A stretch of DNA of 64,000 nt from Cellulomonas sp. APG4 (lineage in GTDB: Bacteria > Actinomycetota > Actinomycetes > Actinomycetales > Cellulomonadaceae): positions 318,522 to 382,521 of the forward strand of contig NZ_JAACYI010000001.1 of assembly GCF_009996735.1 (NCBI RefSeq). Reading direction: 5' to 3'. Both the position numbers and the translations under genes were made by a program. The notes below the pieces were generated by a model. That model was not told the origin of the DNA. It saw only the letters and a list, made by a program, of their open reading frames with translations, and searched no databases. The number at the start of each line of letters is the position of its first letter. Position 1 is the stretch's first letter. This document shows, piece by piece, positions 8,810 through 18,878 of the stretch.

Positions 8810-9567
8810 GCGCGCACCACCCTGGGTCCGGCGGCCTCGACCTCGTCCGCGAGGTCCGGGTCGAGGTCGAGGTCGGTGATCACGGTGTCGACCGCGCTGA
8901 GCGGCGCCACCTGGGCGAAGTCGGCCCGGCCGAACTTCGTGTGGTCGGTGAGCACCACGGTGCGGCGGGCCGCGGCGACCAGGGCGCGCTTGACGCCCGC
9001 TTCAGCGAGGTCCGGCGTGGTGAGCCCGCGCTCGGCCGTGATGCCGTTGGTGCCGAGGAACGCGACGTCGGCGAACACGTCCTGCATCGACCGCTCGGCC
9101 CACGGGCCCACGGCGGCGAGCGTGCGGCCGCGCACCGTGCCACCCAGGAGGTGCAGCGTGATGTTGCTGCGCGTGGCGAGCACCATCGCGACCGGCAGGC
9201 CGTGCGTCACGACGGTCAGCTCACGGTCGGTGGGCAGCATCTCCGCGAGGCGGATGGTCGTGGTGCCGGCGTCGAGGATGATCGCGCCGCCCTCGGGCAC
9301 CTCGTCGAGCGCGGCCTTGGCGATGCGCTCCTTCTGCCCGGCCATGCGACCCTCGCGGTCCGAGACCGCGGGCTCGATGCCCAGCCGCTCGACGGGGATG
9401 GCACCGCCGTGCACCCGGCGCAGTAGCGCACGGCGCTCGAGGGCCGTGAGGTCGCGGCGCACGGTCTCGGGCGTGACGTCGAGGGCCTCGGCGAGCTCCT
9501 TGACCTCGACGCGGCCGTCACGGCGCGCGCGACCCAGGATCTCCTGCTGCCGCTCCGTCGCGTACAT
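8806..9567 (-). CDS. DeoR-family transcriptional regulator
   Basis: The 253-residue protein has an N-terminal winged helix-turn-helix (about 1-57, TERQQEILGRARRDGRVEVKELAEALDVTPETVRRDL in overlapping segments). Its C-terminal sugar-phosphate-sensing domain has the ILDAGTTT motif at about 96-103. DeoR regulators of PTS operons usually repress and are released by a phosphorylated intermediate such as fructose 1-phosphate. It is the first gene of the cluster, directly behind a promoter with repeated ACAARCGGA boxes, so it probably controls the whole operon and itself. Confidence 0.92.
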   Translation of the reverse strand: MYATERQQEILGRARRDGRVEVKELAEALDVTPETVRRDLTALERRALLRRVHGGAIPVERLGIEPAVSDREGRMAGQKERIAKAALDEVPEGGAIILDAGTTTIRLAEMLPTDRELTVVTHGLPVAMVLATRSNITLHLLGGTVRGRTLAAVGPWAERSMQDVFADVAFLGTNGITAERGLTTPDLAEAGVKRALVAAARRTVVLTDHTKFGRADFAQVAPLSAVDTVITDLDLDPDLADEVEAAGPRVVRA

Positions 9568-9619
9568 GGCTCCCTCGCCGCCCTGGACGCCGTCGTCGGC
9601 GCCCGACCAGATGTTGCAA

Positions 9620-9655
9620 TGCCTTTGTCTATTTCCGTTTGTGTCCGCTTGTCAA
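9620..9655 (-). promoter_or_regulatory. Promoter and likely DeoR operator of the hexitol PTS operon
   Basis: On the minus strand a TTGACA -35 (9655-9650) is followed after 18 bases by TAGACA (9631-9626). The spacer and -10 carry ACAAGCGGA and ACAAACGGA exactly 10 bp apart and a third ACAAAGGC box 14 bp on. This AT-rich island contrasts with its surroundings. Direct repeats spaced one helical turn are typical of DeoR-family sites; assignment to this regulator is inferred from position. Confidence 0.65.
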
Positions 9656-9742
9656 GGGTGAGGGACAGAACCGGATCCGACCCGGGACCAAAGCCCCCAC
9701 CCGGACGACGGCGCTGCGACGGGCGAGCCCGTCCGGGAGCGG

Positions 9743-9790
9743 GCACGACGAAGGCCCCGGCGAGCAGGGCTCACCGGGGCCTTGTCGTGC
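9743..9790 (-). terminator. Terminator after guaB3
   Basis: A stem of GCACGAC plus AAGGCCCCGG, with one bulged base, pairs across a 13-base loop (9761-9773) and begins three bases after the guaB3 stop. It is the strongest hairpin in this interval and separates guaB3 from the PTS promoter. Confidence 0.85.
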
Positions 9791-9793
9791 GGG

Positions 9794-10918
9794 TCAGTGG
9801 GGCTGGTAGGGCGAGACGACGACCTCGACCCGCTGGAACTCCTTGAGGTCCGAGTAGCCCGTGGTCGCGAGCGCCCGGCGCAGCGCACCCACCAGGTTGA
9901 GCGTGCCGTCGGCCTGCCGGCCCGGGCCGAAGAGGATCTCCTCGAGCGTGCCCGCGGTGCCCACCTCGACGCGCTCGCCGCGCGGCAGCTGCGGGTGGTG
10001 CGCCTCGGGGCCCCAGTGCCAGCCGCGGCCGGGCGCCTCGGCCGAGCGCGCGAGCGCCGCGCCGAGCATCACGGCGTCGGCGCCGCAGGCCACGGCCTTC
10101 ACCAGGTCGCCCGAGCGGCCCACGCCACCGTCGGCGATCACGTGCACGTACCTGCCGCCGGACTCGTCGAGGTAGTCACGACGCGCCGCGGCGACGTCGG
10201 CCACCGCCGTGGCCATGGGCGCGTGGATGCCGAGCGAGACGCGCGTGGTGTGCGCCGCTCCCCCGCCGAAGCCGACGAGCACGCCCGCGGCACCCGTGCG
10301 CATGAGGTGCAGGGCCGCGGTGTACGTCGACGCGCCGCCCACGATCACCGGCACGTCGAGCTCGTAGATGAAGCGCTTGAGGTTGAGCGGCTCGGCGCGG
10401 CCCGAGACGTGCTCGGCCGACACGGTGGTGCCGCGGATGACGAACAGGTCGACCCCCGCGTCGACGACGTTCTTCCAGTACTGCTGGGTGCGCTGCGGCG
10501 AGAGCGCACCCGCCACGGTCACGCCCGACGCCCGCACCTCCTGCAGCCGCTGGGTGATGAGCTCGGGGATGATCGGCGCGGCGTAGATCTGCTGCATCCG
10601 ACCGGTCGCCTCGTCGGGCGCCAGCGCCGCGATCTCCTCGAGCAGCGAGGTCGGGTTCTCGTAGCGCGTCCACAGCCCCTCGAGGTCCAGCACACCGAGC
10701 CCACCGTGACGACCGAGCGCCACCGCGGTCTCGGGGCTCATCACCGAGTCCATCGGGGCAGCCACCACGGGCAGCTCGAAGTGGTACGCGTCGATCTGCC
10801 AGCCGACCGAGACCTCCTCCGGGTCACGCGTGCGGCGCGAGGGCACCACGGCGACGTCGTCGAAGGAGAAGGCCCGGCGACCGCGCTTGCCGCGGCCGAT
10901 CTCGATCTCGTTGCTCAC
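9794..10918 (-). CDS. guaB3: GuaB3 family IMP dehydrogenase-related protein
   Basis: The 374-residue (beta/alpha)8 protein belongs to the IMP dehydrogenase/GMP reductase superfamily. It lacks CBS domains and is about 130 residues shorter than GuaB. In the loop equivalent to the IMPDH catalytic GSICTT, it reads GGGAAHTTR, so the nucleophilic Cys is replaced by His223. GuaB3 proteins are common in actinobacteria and sit near guaB; their exact reaction is debated. GTG 10918 is the only suitable start. guaB lies 2.5 kb upstream, with other genes inserted between. Confidence 0.92.
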   Translation of the reverse strand: MSNEIEIGRGKRGRRAFSFDDVAVVPSRRTRDPEEVSVGWQIDAYHFELPVVAAPMDSVMSPETAVALGRHGGLGVLDLEGLWTRYENPTSLLEEIAALAPDEATGRMQQIYAAPIIPELITQRLQEVRASGVTVAGALSPQRTQQYWKNVVDAGVDLFVIRGTTVSAEHVSGRAEPLNLKRFIYELDVPVIVGGASTYTAALHLMRTGAAGVLVGFGGGAAHTTRVSLGIHAPMATAVADVAAARRDYLDESGGRYVHVIADGGVGRSGDLVKAVACGADAVMLGAALARSAEAPGRGWHWGPEAHHPQLPRGERVEVGTAGTLEEILFGPGRQADGTLNLVGALRRALATTGYSDLKEFQRVEVVVSPYQPH

Positions 10919-11016
10919 GCGCCCAGGCTACCGGCGCGCGCCGCGCCTGCCGTCCGTCCGCGCCGCCGACGGCGGGACGGGCACGGACGGCGGGCGCCGG
11001 GCGGACGGAAGCGCGT

Positions 11017-11565
11017 TCAGCCGAACAGCTCGACGATCGCCGAGGTGAACGCCTTCAGGTCGTCCGGGTTGCGCGAGGTCACGAGCGGGAACCCCTCGTG
11101 GTCCACGACCACCTCACGGTCCTCCCACGAGCCGCCGGCGTTGCGGATGTCCGTCGCGAGGCTCGGGTACGACGTGAGCTGCTTGCCGCGCACCGCGTCC
11201 GCCTCGACGAGCGCCCACGGTCCGTGACAGATCGCCGCGACCGGCTTGCCCGCCGCGACCACGTCGCGGACGAGCGCGACCGCCTGCTCCTCGAGGCGCA
11301 GGGAGTCGGCGTTGACGGTGCCGCCCGGCACCACGAGCAGGTCCAGGTCGCTCACGGAGATCTCGCCGTAGGCGCGGTCGACCGGGTAGCTGCCGCCCGG
11401 GTCGAGGTCGTTGTTGACCGTCGAGACCTCACCGCGCTCGGGCGCCACGAGCAGCGGGGTCCCGCCGTGCTCCTCGACGACGCGCCACGGCTCGGTCAGC
11501 TCGGGCTCCTCGATCCCCTTGCTGCTGGTCAGGAAGGCGACGGTGCGTCCGGTGAGGTGACTCAT
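11017..11565 (-). CDS. PfpI/DJ-1 family protein (glyoxalase/deglycase-like)
   Basis: The 182-residue protein has the DJ-1/PfpI fold with nucleophile elbow AAICHGPW (Cys113-His114). Relatives include bacterial PfpI/YhbO, implicated in removal of glycation damage and stress tolerance. ATG 11565 follows GGAAGGAGCAGG. It is divergent from the exonuclease gene and probably a single-gene unit. Confidence 0.93.
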   Translation of the reverse strand: MSHLTGRTVAFLTSSKGIEEPELTEPWRVVEEHGGTPLLVAPERGEVSTVNNDLDPGGSYPVDRAYGEISVSDLDLLVVPGGTVNADSLRLEEQAVALVRDVVAAGKPVAAICHGPWALVEADAVRGKQLTSYPSLATDIRNAGGSWEDREVVVDHEGFPLVTSRNPDDLKAFTSAIVELFG

Positions 11566-11689
11566 CCTGCTCCTTCCTCCGGTGGTCCCTCGAGCCTGCG
11601 CCACACCGCGCGGGTGCGCATCCCGGCGTGGTGGGCCCTGCCGTGTGGGTACCCGCTGGCAGGCTGGGAAGCACACGGGGGGCGTACCC

Positions 11690-11733
11690 GAGAGCAGGCC
11701 GAGAGCAGGCCGGGAGCACACCGGGAGCGCGGA
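11690..11733. repeat. 11-bp tandem repeats upstream of the exonuclease gene
   Basis: GAGAGCAGGCC occurs twice (11690-11700, 11701-11711), followed by the variants GGGAGCACACC (11712-11722) and GGGAGCGCGGA (11723-11733), which merges into the ribosome-binding site. The period is close to one helical turn. Function is unknown. Confidence 0.65.
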
Positions 11734-11743
11734 GGTGACGCAG

Positions 11744-12544
11744 GTGACGAGGCCCAGGGCCGGAGCGGCCGGACGACAGCGGTCGCCCTGGGCAGCCCTG
11801 CTCCGTCGGGCGCGCAGGTGGTGGCGTCGGGACCGTGCCGCATGGCACGGAGGACCCGTCGTCGCGTTCGACACCGAGACCACGGGGGTCGACGTCCGCC
11901 ACGACCGCATCGTCTCGGCGGCGGTCGTGCGGCGCGACGCCCGCGGCACCGTGGTCCGCACCTGGCTGGTCGACCCCGGTCGGTCGATCCCGGCGCTCGC
12001 GACGGCCGTGCACGGGATCACCACCGAGCACGCCCGGACGCACGGTCGTGACGCCCGTGCGGCCCTCGACGAGCTCGCGACGGCCCTCGCCGAGGCTCTC
12101 GTCCACGGCGAGCCCGTGGTCGCGTTCAACGCCGCGTTCGACCTCTCGCTCCTCGAGGCCGAGCTGCACCGTCACGGGCTGCCGACGCTCGAGGCACGTG
12201 CGCCCGGCAGCAGCCACCTGGTCCTCGACCCGTGGGTGCTCGACCGCTCGTTCGACCGGCACCGGCCGGGCACGCGCAGGCTCGCGGACCTGTGCGCCCA
12301 CTACGGGGTGCCGACGCACGGCCTGCACACCGCCGAGGGCGACGCCCTCGCGGCCCTCGGGCTGCTCGACGCCGTCGTCGGCCGCTTCCCGACCGTCGCG
12401 CGGCGCCCGCTCGGCTCGCTGCACCGGCTGCAGGCGGCGACCCACCGTCGCAGGGCCCGCGCCTACCGGCGACGCCACGATCTCGCGCCGCCCGGCACCG
12501 ACGAGGCGTGGCCGGTCGCCCGGCCCCTGCTGGAGGGGGTCTGA
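11744..12544 (+). CDS. DEDDh 3'-5' exonuclease (DnaQ/epsilon-like)
   Basis: The 266-residue product carries the three exonuclease motifs: FDTETTG (Exo I), NAAFDLSLLEAEL (Exo II) and HTAEGDALAALGL (Exo III, His-x4-Asp). Together they give the DEDDh set of metal and catalytic residues. Family members are proofreading subunits or stand-alone DNA/RNA trimming enzymes. The start is GTG 11744 behind GGAGG at 11731-11735; an in-frame GTG at 11735 is less likely. An Arg-rich stretch precedes the catalytic core. The gene converges on the phosphatase gene with a four-base gap. Confidence 0.88.
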   Translation: MTRPRAGAAGRQRSPWAALLRRARRWWRRDRAAWHGGPVVAFDTETTGVDVRHDRIVSAAVVRRDARGTVVRTWLVDPGRSIPALATAVHGITTEHARTHGRDARAALDELATALAEALVHGEPVVAFNAAFDLSLLEAELHRHGLPTLEARAPGSSHLVLDPWVLDRSFDRHRPGTRRLADLCAHYGVPTHGLHTAEGDALAALGLLDAVVGRFPTVARRPLGSLHRLQAATHRRRARAYRRRHDLAPPGTDEAWPVARPLLEGV

Positions 12545-12548
12545 CGCG

Positions 12549-15632
<3,084 letters not shown>

Positions 15633-15805
15633 CGGTCTCCTTCGGTCCGGGGCGGACCGAAGCCCGCGCCTGCACGCGCTCCCTGCCGTGCACGTTCCTC
15701 ATCGGCCACCTGGGCCCCGGACGTTAGCGCTGCGGTCGGGTGAGAACCTGCGGACGGTCCGCCACCGGCGTCGATCACGGCGCGGAGCGCACCCCGCACG
15801 CCGCC

Positions 15806-16903
15806 TCAGCCGACGACGGCCACGATCTCGTGGAGCGCGCCCGTGAGCGTGCGCACGCGGTGGACGTTCGCCGGGAGCTCCACCTGCCCGACGCCCTCGC
15901 GGTGCAGGAACACCGGGATCTCAGGAGCGGTGTCGACCACGGCCTGGACGGTCTGCCCCGCCTCGAGATCAGCGGCGCCGCCGTCGGCCGCGACGTGCAC
16001 GAGGACCGCCGCAGGCCGCACGCGGTCCACGGCCGTCGCGACCGCACGCGTGCGCGGCCCGGAGAGGACCTTGGCCCGCACGCCGTTCTCCTGCATCGCG
16101 GTCGCGAGGACGTGCACGAGGAGGTCGGACGAGCGCCCGGTCGGCACCGCGAGCACGACGGGGCGCTGATCGGCCTGACCGGCCTCGCCGCGCTCCGCGC
16201 CACCGCCCCGTGCAGCGGACACCGCGGCACGGCTGCGCAGCTCCGAGAACGCCGCGGCGACGAGGGCCGGCGCCGCGTGCTCACCGGGTGACTCGAGAGC
16301 GGCGCGCTTGTCGAGCGCCTCGAGCGCGGGCTGGACCAGGTCCGTCCACCAGGCCAGCACGTCACGGGGATGGACGCGAGCGAGCATCCACCGCACGGCG
16401 GCGTTGTCGAACTGCGCCGCGGCCGCGACCAGCGCGGGCGGGTCCGCCGCCATCGGCACGGCGTCCGCGAACGCGTCGATGACCTCGGCACCTGCCGCGG
16501 GAGCGCCGAGCACGTCGGCGCTCGGCTCGGCGGCGCTCAGTGCGCTCCGCGCCGCCTCGGCCGGTGCGACGCCCTCGAGCGTGAGCCTGCGCATCACGAG
16601 CAGGCGCGACACGTCCGCCGCCGAGTAGCGACGGTGGGAGCCCGCCAGGTGCTCCGACGGGCCGAGTCCGTACCGCCGGTCCCACGTGCGCAGCGTCGCC
16701 GGCGCGACCCCGAGCCGGCGTGCGACGGCCGCGACGGTCAGCGAGGGGCCCGCGGTCTGCGTCGCCGTGGGCTCCGGTTCGTGCGCCTGGCTCGTCATCT
16801 CCGTGCCGTCCTGGTCCGCGGGGGTGCCGCGCTCGTCGGGCGCAGCGCGCTCCGGGGCTGCCGGACGTCGTCCGCGCGCCCGGGGGTGTGGGGGCGTGGC
16901 CAT
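15806..16903 (-). CDS. MerR-family regulator with degenerate cobalamin-type sensor domain
   Basis: The 365-residue protein (from ATG 16903) has a MerR winged helix at about 55-125 (TVAAVARRLGVAPATLRTWDRRYG). A helical cap and a Rossmann-like domain of the B12-binding type follow. The cap keeps a Glu-His pair (ESPGEHAAPAL). The lower-face DxHxxG motif is replaced by RSSDLLV, so the usual His ligand to cobalt is missing. ATG 16903 has a CACAAT -10-like box six bases before it; ATG 16798 is an alternative that would remove the Pro/Arg-rich leader. It is divergent from the WhiB gene and may share its control region. Confidence 0.85.
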   Translation of the reverse strand: MATPPHPRARGRRPAAPERAAPDERGTPADQDGTEMTSQAHEPEPTATQTAGPSLTVAAVARRLGVAPATLRTWDRRYGLGPSEHLAGSHRRYSAADVSRLLVMRRLTLEGVAPAEAARSALSAAEPSADVLGAPAAGAEVIDAFADAVPMAADPPALVAAAAQFDNAAVRWMLARVHPRDVLAWWTDLVQPALEALDKRAALESPGEHAAPALVAAAFSELRSRAAVSAARGGGAERGEAGQADQRPVVLAVPTGRSSDLLVHVLATAMQENGVRAKVLSGPRTRAVATAVDRVRPAAVLVHVAADGGAADLEAGQTVQAVVDTAPEIPVFLHREGVGQVELPANVHRVRTLTGALHEIVAVVG

Positions 16904-17053
16904 GAAGCGATTGTGCCCAGGCCTTGGCGCGCTCCGCCAGCGCGCCACACCATGCTCAGCGCCCCTGCGTCGTGATCGTTGCACAATCCGGACAACTCTG
17001 GCGCGCCCCTGCACCGTTCGATCCCGCATCTCGAAGAAGTTTGAAGAAGGGGC

Positions 17054-17082
17054 TTGACCAACTTCTGGCGCGCTTCTAGGTT
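17054..17082 (+). promoter_or_regulatory. SigA-type promoter of the whiB gene
   Basis: TTGACC (17054-17059), a 17-base spacer and TAGGTT (17077-17082) predict transcription from about 17089 and a 64-base leader before the AAGGAGG ribosome-binding site. The 5' flank (16904-17053) is a divergent control region shared with the MerR gene. Confidence 0.75.
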
Positions 17083-17152
17083 GGTCGCATTGCACCGGCC
17101 ACCGGCCACCGCCGGATCCCGCCGGATCCGCCAGCTCGACCAAGGAGGACCC

Positions 17153-17443
17153 ATGACGGAGATCTCGCGCCTGCCCGGACCGGTGATGGACCTGTGGGAG
17201 TGGCAGTACGAGGGCAAGTGCCGCGAGGCCGACCCCACGCTCTTCTTCCACCCCGAGGGCGAGCGCGGCTCGGCCCGCCGTCGCCGCGCCGAGGCCGCCA
17301 AGGCCGTGTGCGCCACCTGCCCGGTCCTCCAGCAGTGCCGTGAGCACTCCCTCGCCGTCCGTGAGCCCTACGGGGTCTGGGGCGGCATGTCCGAGGAGGA
17401 GCGCGCCGCCACCCTCGCCCAGCGCCTGCGCAAGGCGAGCTGA
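17153..17443 (+). CDS. WhiB-family [4Fe-4S] transcriptional regulator
   Basis: The 96-residue protein has the four cluster cysteines (23, 53, 56, 62; pattern C-x29-C-x2-C-x5-C) and the GVWGG turn (74-78). A basic C-terminus (LAQRLRKAS) follows. WhiB-like proteins bind the housekeeping sigma factor region 4 and sense redox or nitric oxide. Its place beside bldM and guaB matches WhiD of Streptomyces and makes a WhiD/WhiB3-type assignment reasonable. ATG 17153 follows AAGGAGG. Confidence 0.95.
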   Translation: MTEISRLPGPVMDLWEWQYEGKCREADPTLFFHPEGERGSARRRRAEAAKAVCATCPVLQQCREHSLAVREPYGVWGGMSEEERAATLAQRLRKAS

Positions 17444-17465
17444 CCCGGCCCACCCACGCACCGCA

Positions 17466-17495
17466 CGAGGCCCCCGCCCGAGGGCGGGGGCCTCG
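17466..17495 (+). terminator. Terminator after whiB
   Basis: Perfect 14-base arms (17466-17479 and 17482-17495) rich in G/C lie 23 bases after the whiB stop and just before the channel gene's ribosome-binding site. Confidence 0.85.
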
Positions 17496-17527
17496 TCGCG
17501 TCCCTGGCCCACGAGGGGGACGACCTG

Positions 17528-18301
17528 ATGAGCCGACTCGACCGGTGGCAGCAGCGGACGGAGCTCCCGCTCGTCGGCGCCGCCCTCGCCTTCCTCGTCG
17601 CCTATGCCGTACCCATCGCGGCTCCCGACGCCCCGGACGCCGTGCAGCGCACGGCGCAGGCCGTCGTCGGCGTGACCTGGGCCGCCTTCTGGGTCGACTA
17701 CGCCGTCCGGCTGGCGCTGGCCCCCGACCGCCGGGCCTTCGCCAGGCGGAACCTGGTGGATCTCGCGGTGCTCGTCCTGCCGCTCCTGCGGCCGCTCCGG
17801 CTGCTGCGCGTCCTCGCCGTCCTGTCCGTCCTCAACCGGGCGGGCGTCCACGGCCTTCGCGGTCGGGTGGTGCTCTACGTGACCGTCGGTACCGCCCTCC
17901 TGCTCACGGCCGCCGCCCTCGCCGTCACCGACGCCGAGCGCGCCGCCGTCGGCAGCCCCATCCAGAACTTGGGCGACGGCTTCTGGTGGGCCGTGACGAC
18001 GATGACGACGGTCGGGTACGGCGACACCTACCCCGTCACCACGACCGGCAGAGCCGTCGCCGTCGCGCTCATGCTCGCGGGCATCGCCCTCCTGGGCACG
18101 GTCACCGCGACCCTGGCGTCCTGGCTCGTGGACAGGGTCGCCGAGGAGGGCGAGGCGGAGCAGACCGCGACCCGCGCCCAGGTGGCCGAGCTCGCCCGGG
18201 AGGTCGCCGAGCTGCGCAAGGCCCTCGCGCACGAGCCCGCCCCCGTGCACGACGACGCCCCGCCCTCCGGTGCGGAGGAGCGGGGCGTCGGTCGGCGCTG
18301 A
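17528..18301 (+). CDS. Voltage-gated-type potassium channel
   Basis: This 257-residue membrane protein has about five hydrophobic segments before the pore plus one after it. An S4-like stretch with periodic arginines lies at 88-104 (RPLRLLRVLAVLSVLNR). The potassium selectivity filter TVGYGD is at 161-166 in a pore helix (WWAVTTMT). The inner helix at 173-202 is followed by a short coiled coil (204-234), probably for tetramerisation. It is smaller than typical Kv channels but close to bacterial KvAP/Kch-like proteins. The 3' end contains a hairpin that probably terminates both this gene and groES. Confidence 0.92.
   Translation: MSRLDRWQQRTELPLVGAALAFLVAYAVPIAAPDAPDAVQRTAQAVVGVTWAAFWVDYAVRLALAPDRRAFARRNLVDLAVLVLPLLRPLRLLRVLAVLSVLNRAGVHGLRGRVVLYVTVGTALLLTAAALAVTDAERAAVGSPIQNLGDGFWWAVTTMTTVGYGDTYPVTTTGRAVAVALMLAGIALLGTVTATLASWLVDRVAEEGEAEQTATRAQVAELAREVAELRKALAHEPAPVHDDAPPSGAEERGVGRR
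18254..18289. terminator. Bidirectional terminator inside the channel gene 3' end
   Basis: Arms GACGCCCCGC-CCTCCG (18254-18269) and CGGAGG-A-GCGGGGCGTC (18273-18289) pair with a single bulge and a three-base loop. It lies upstream of the channel stop and 15 bases beyond the groES stop, between convergent genes, so it can serve both directions while also coding for protein. Confidence 0.7.
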
Positions 18302-18304
18302 GGT

Positions 18305-18601
18305 TCAGCCCTGGACGACCGCCAGGATGTCGCGCGCCGAGAGGATGAGGTACTCCTCGCCGGCGTACTTGACCTCGGTGCCGCCGTACTTGCTGTAGAT
18401 GACCTTGTCACCCACGGCGACGTCGATCGGGACGCGGTTGCCCTTGTCGTCGACGCGGCCGGGACCCACCGCGAGGACCTCGCCCTCCTGGGGCTTCTCC
18501 TTCGCGGTGTCCGGGATGACCAGACCGGAGGCCGTCGTCTGCTCCGCCTCGAGCGTGCGGACGACGACCCGGTCCTCGAGCGGCTTGATGGAGACCGACA
18601 C
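18305..18601 (-). CDS. groES: Co-chaperonin GroES
   Basis: The 98-residue GroES caps the GroEL folding chamber. The N-terminal KPLEDRVVV, the mobile loop ([14 protein letters not shown]) and the C-terminal [13 protein letters not shown] are all conserved. GTG 18601 follows GGGGAGG with six-base spacing. Unlike the usual groESL operon, the next gene is convergent, so no groEL follows. Two CIRCE-like sites and a SigA-type promoter lie upstream, predicting HrcA repression. Confidence 0.97.
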   Translation of the reverse strand: MSVSIKPLEDRVVVRTLEAEQTTASGLVIPDTAKEKPQEGEVLAVGPGRVDDKGNRVPIDVAVGDKVIYSKYGGTEVKYAGEEYLILSARDILAVVQG

Positions 18602-18702
18602 AGCGGACCTCCCCTTCGCAGTCGTGGGAACGGACGATGAGCGGCCACGGGCCCGGACCGCCCGTCGTCGCGGGTGCCGGTCGATCCTGCCGTGCGGCCG
18701 TG

Positions 18703-18729
18703 CTGGCACCCTCCGGGGAGGAGTGCCAG
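18703..18729 (-). promoter_or_regulatory. Second, weaker CIRCE-like element
   Basis: CTGGCACCC, nine bases, GAGTGCCAG. The halves match the CIRCE consensus at 6/9 and 7/9 and pair with each other well. It lies downstream of the -10, in the groES leader. Confidence 0.55.
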
Positions 18730-18734
18730 GACTG

Positions 18735-18763
18735 AATCTAGGCCGCGGTTAGCACTCGGTCAA
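18735..18763 (-). promoter_or_regulatory. groES promoter
   Basis: On the minus strand TTGACC (18763-18758), a 17-base spacer and TAGATT (18740-18735) form a SigA-type promoter whose -35 and upstream spacer lie within the main CIRCE site. Confidence 0.75.
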
Positions 18764-18775
18764 CATGAGTGCCAA
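18749..18775 (-). promoter_or_regulatory. CIRCE operator (HrcA site)
   Basis: TTAGCACTC, nine bases, GAGTGCCAA differs from the CIRCE consensus TTAGCACTC-N9-GAGTGCTAA at one position. It overlaps the -35 region, so bound HrcA would block RNA polymerase. The hrcA gene itself is not in the window. Confidence 0.9.
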
Positions 18776-18878
18776 CGCGTCCGCGCCAGGCGCGCACACC
18801 GGGAGCAGCAGCGCCGCCACCGCCCGGGCGCGACCGGTCGCCTCGTCGTGGCGGCCGCGCGCGTGGAAGGATCACGGG

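Noticed and set aside
16909-16986. ATTGTGC/GCACAAT inverted pair about 70 bases apart between merR and whiB
   Set aside because: The arms are short and far apart. One arm is better explained as the -10 box of the MerR gene.
18765-18878. Upstream extension of the methyltransferase gene to ATG 18765
   Set aside because: It would start inside the CIRCE operator. The GTG at 18879 has a GGAAGG ribosome-binding site and begins where family similarity begins.
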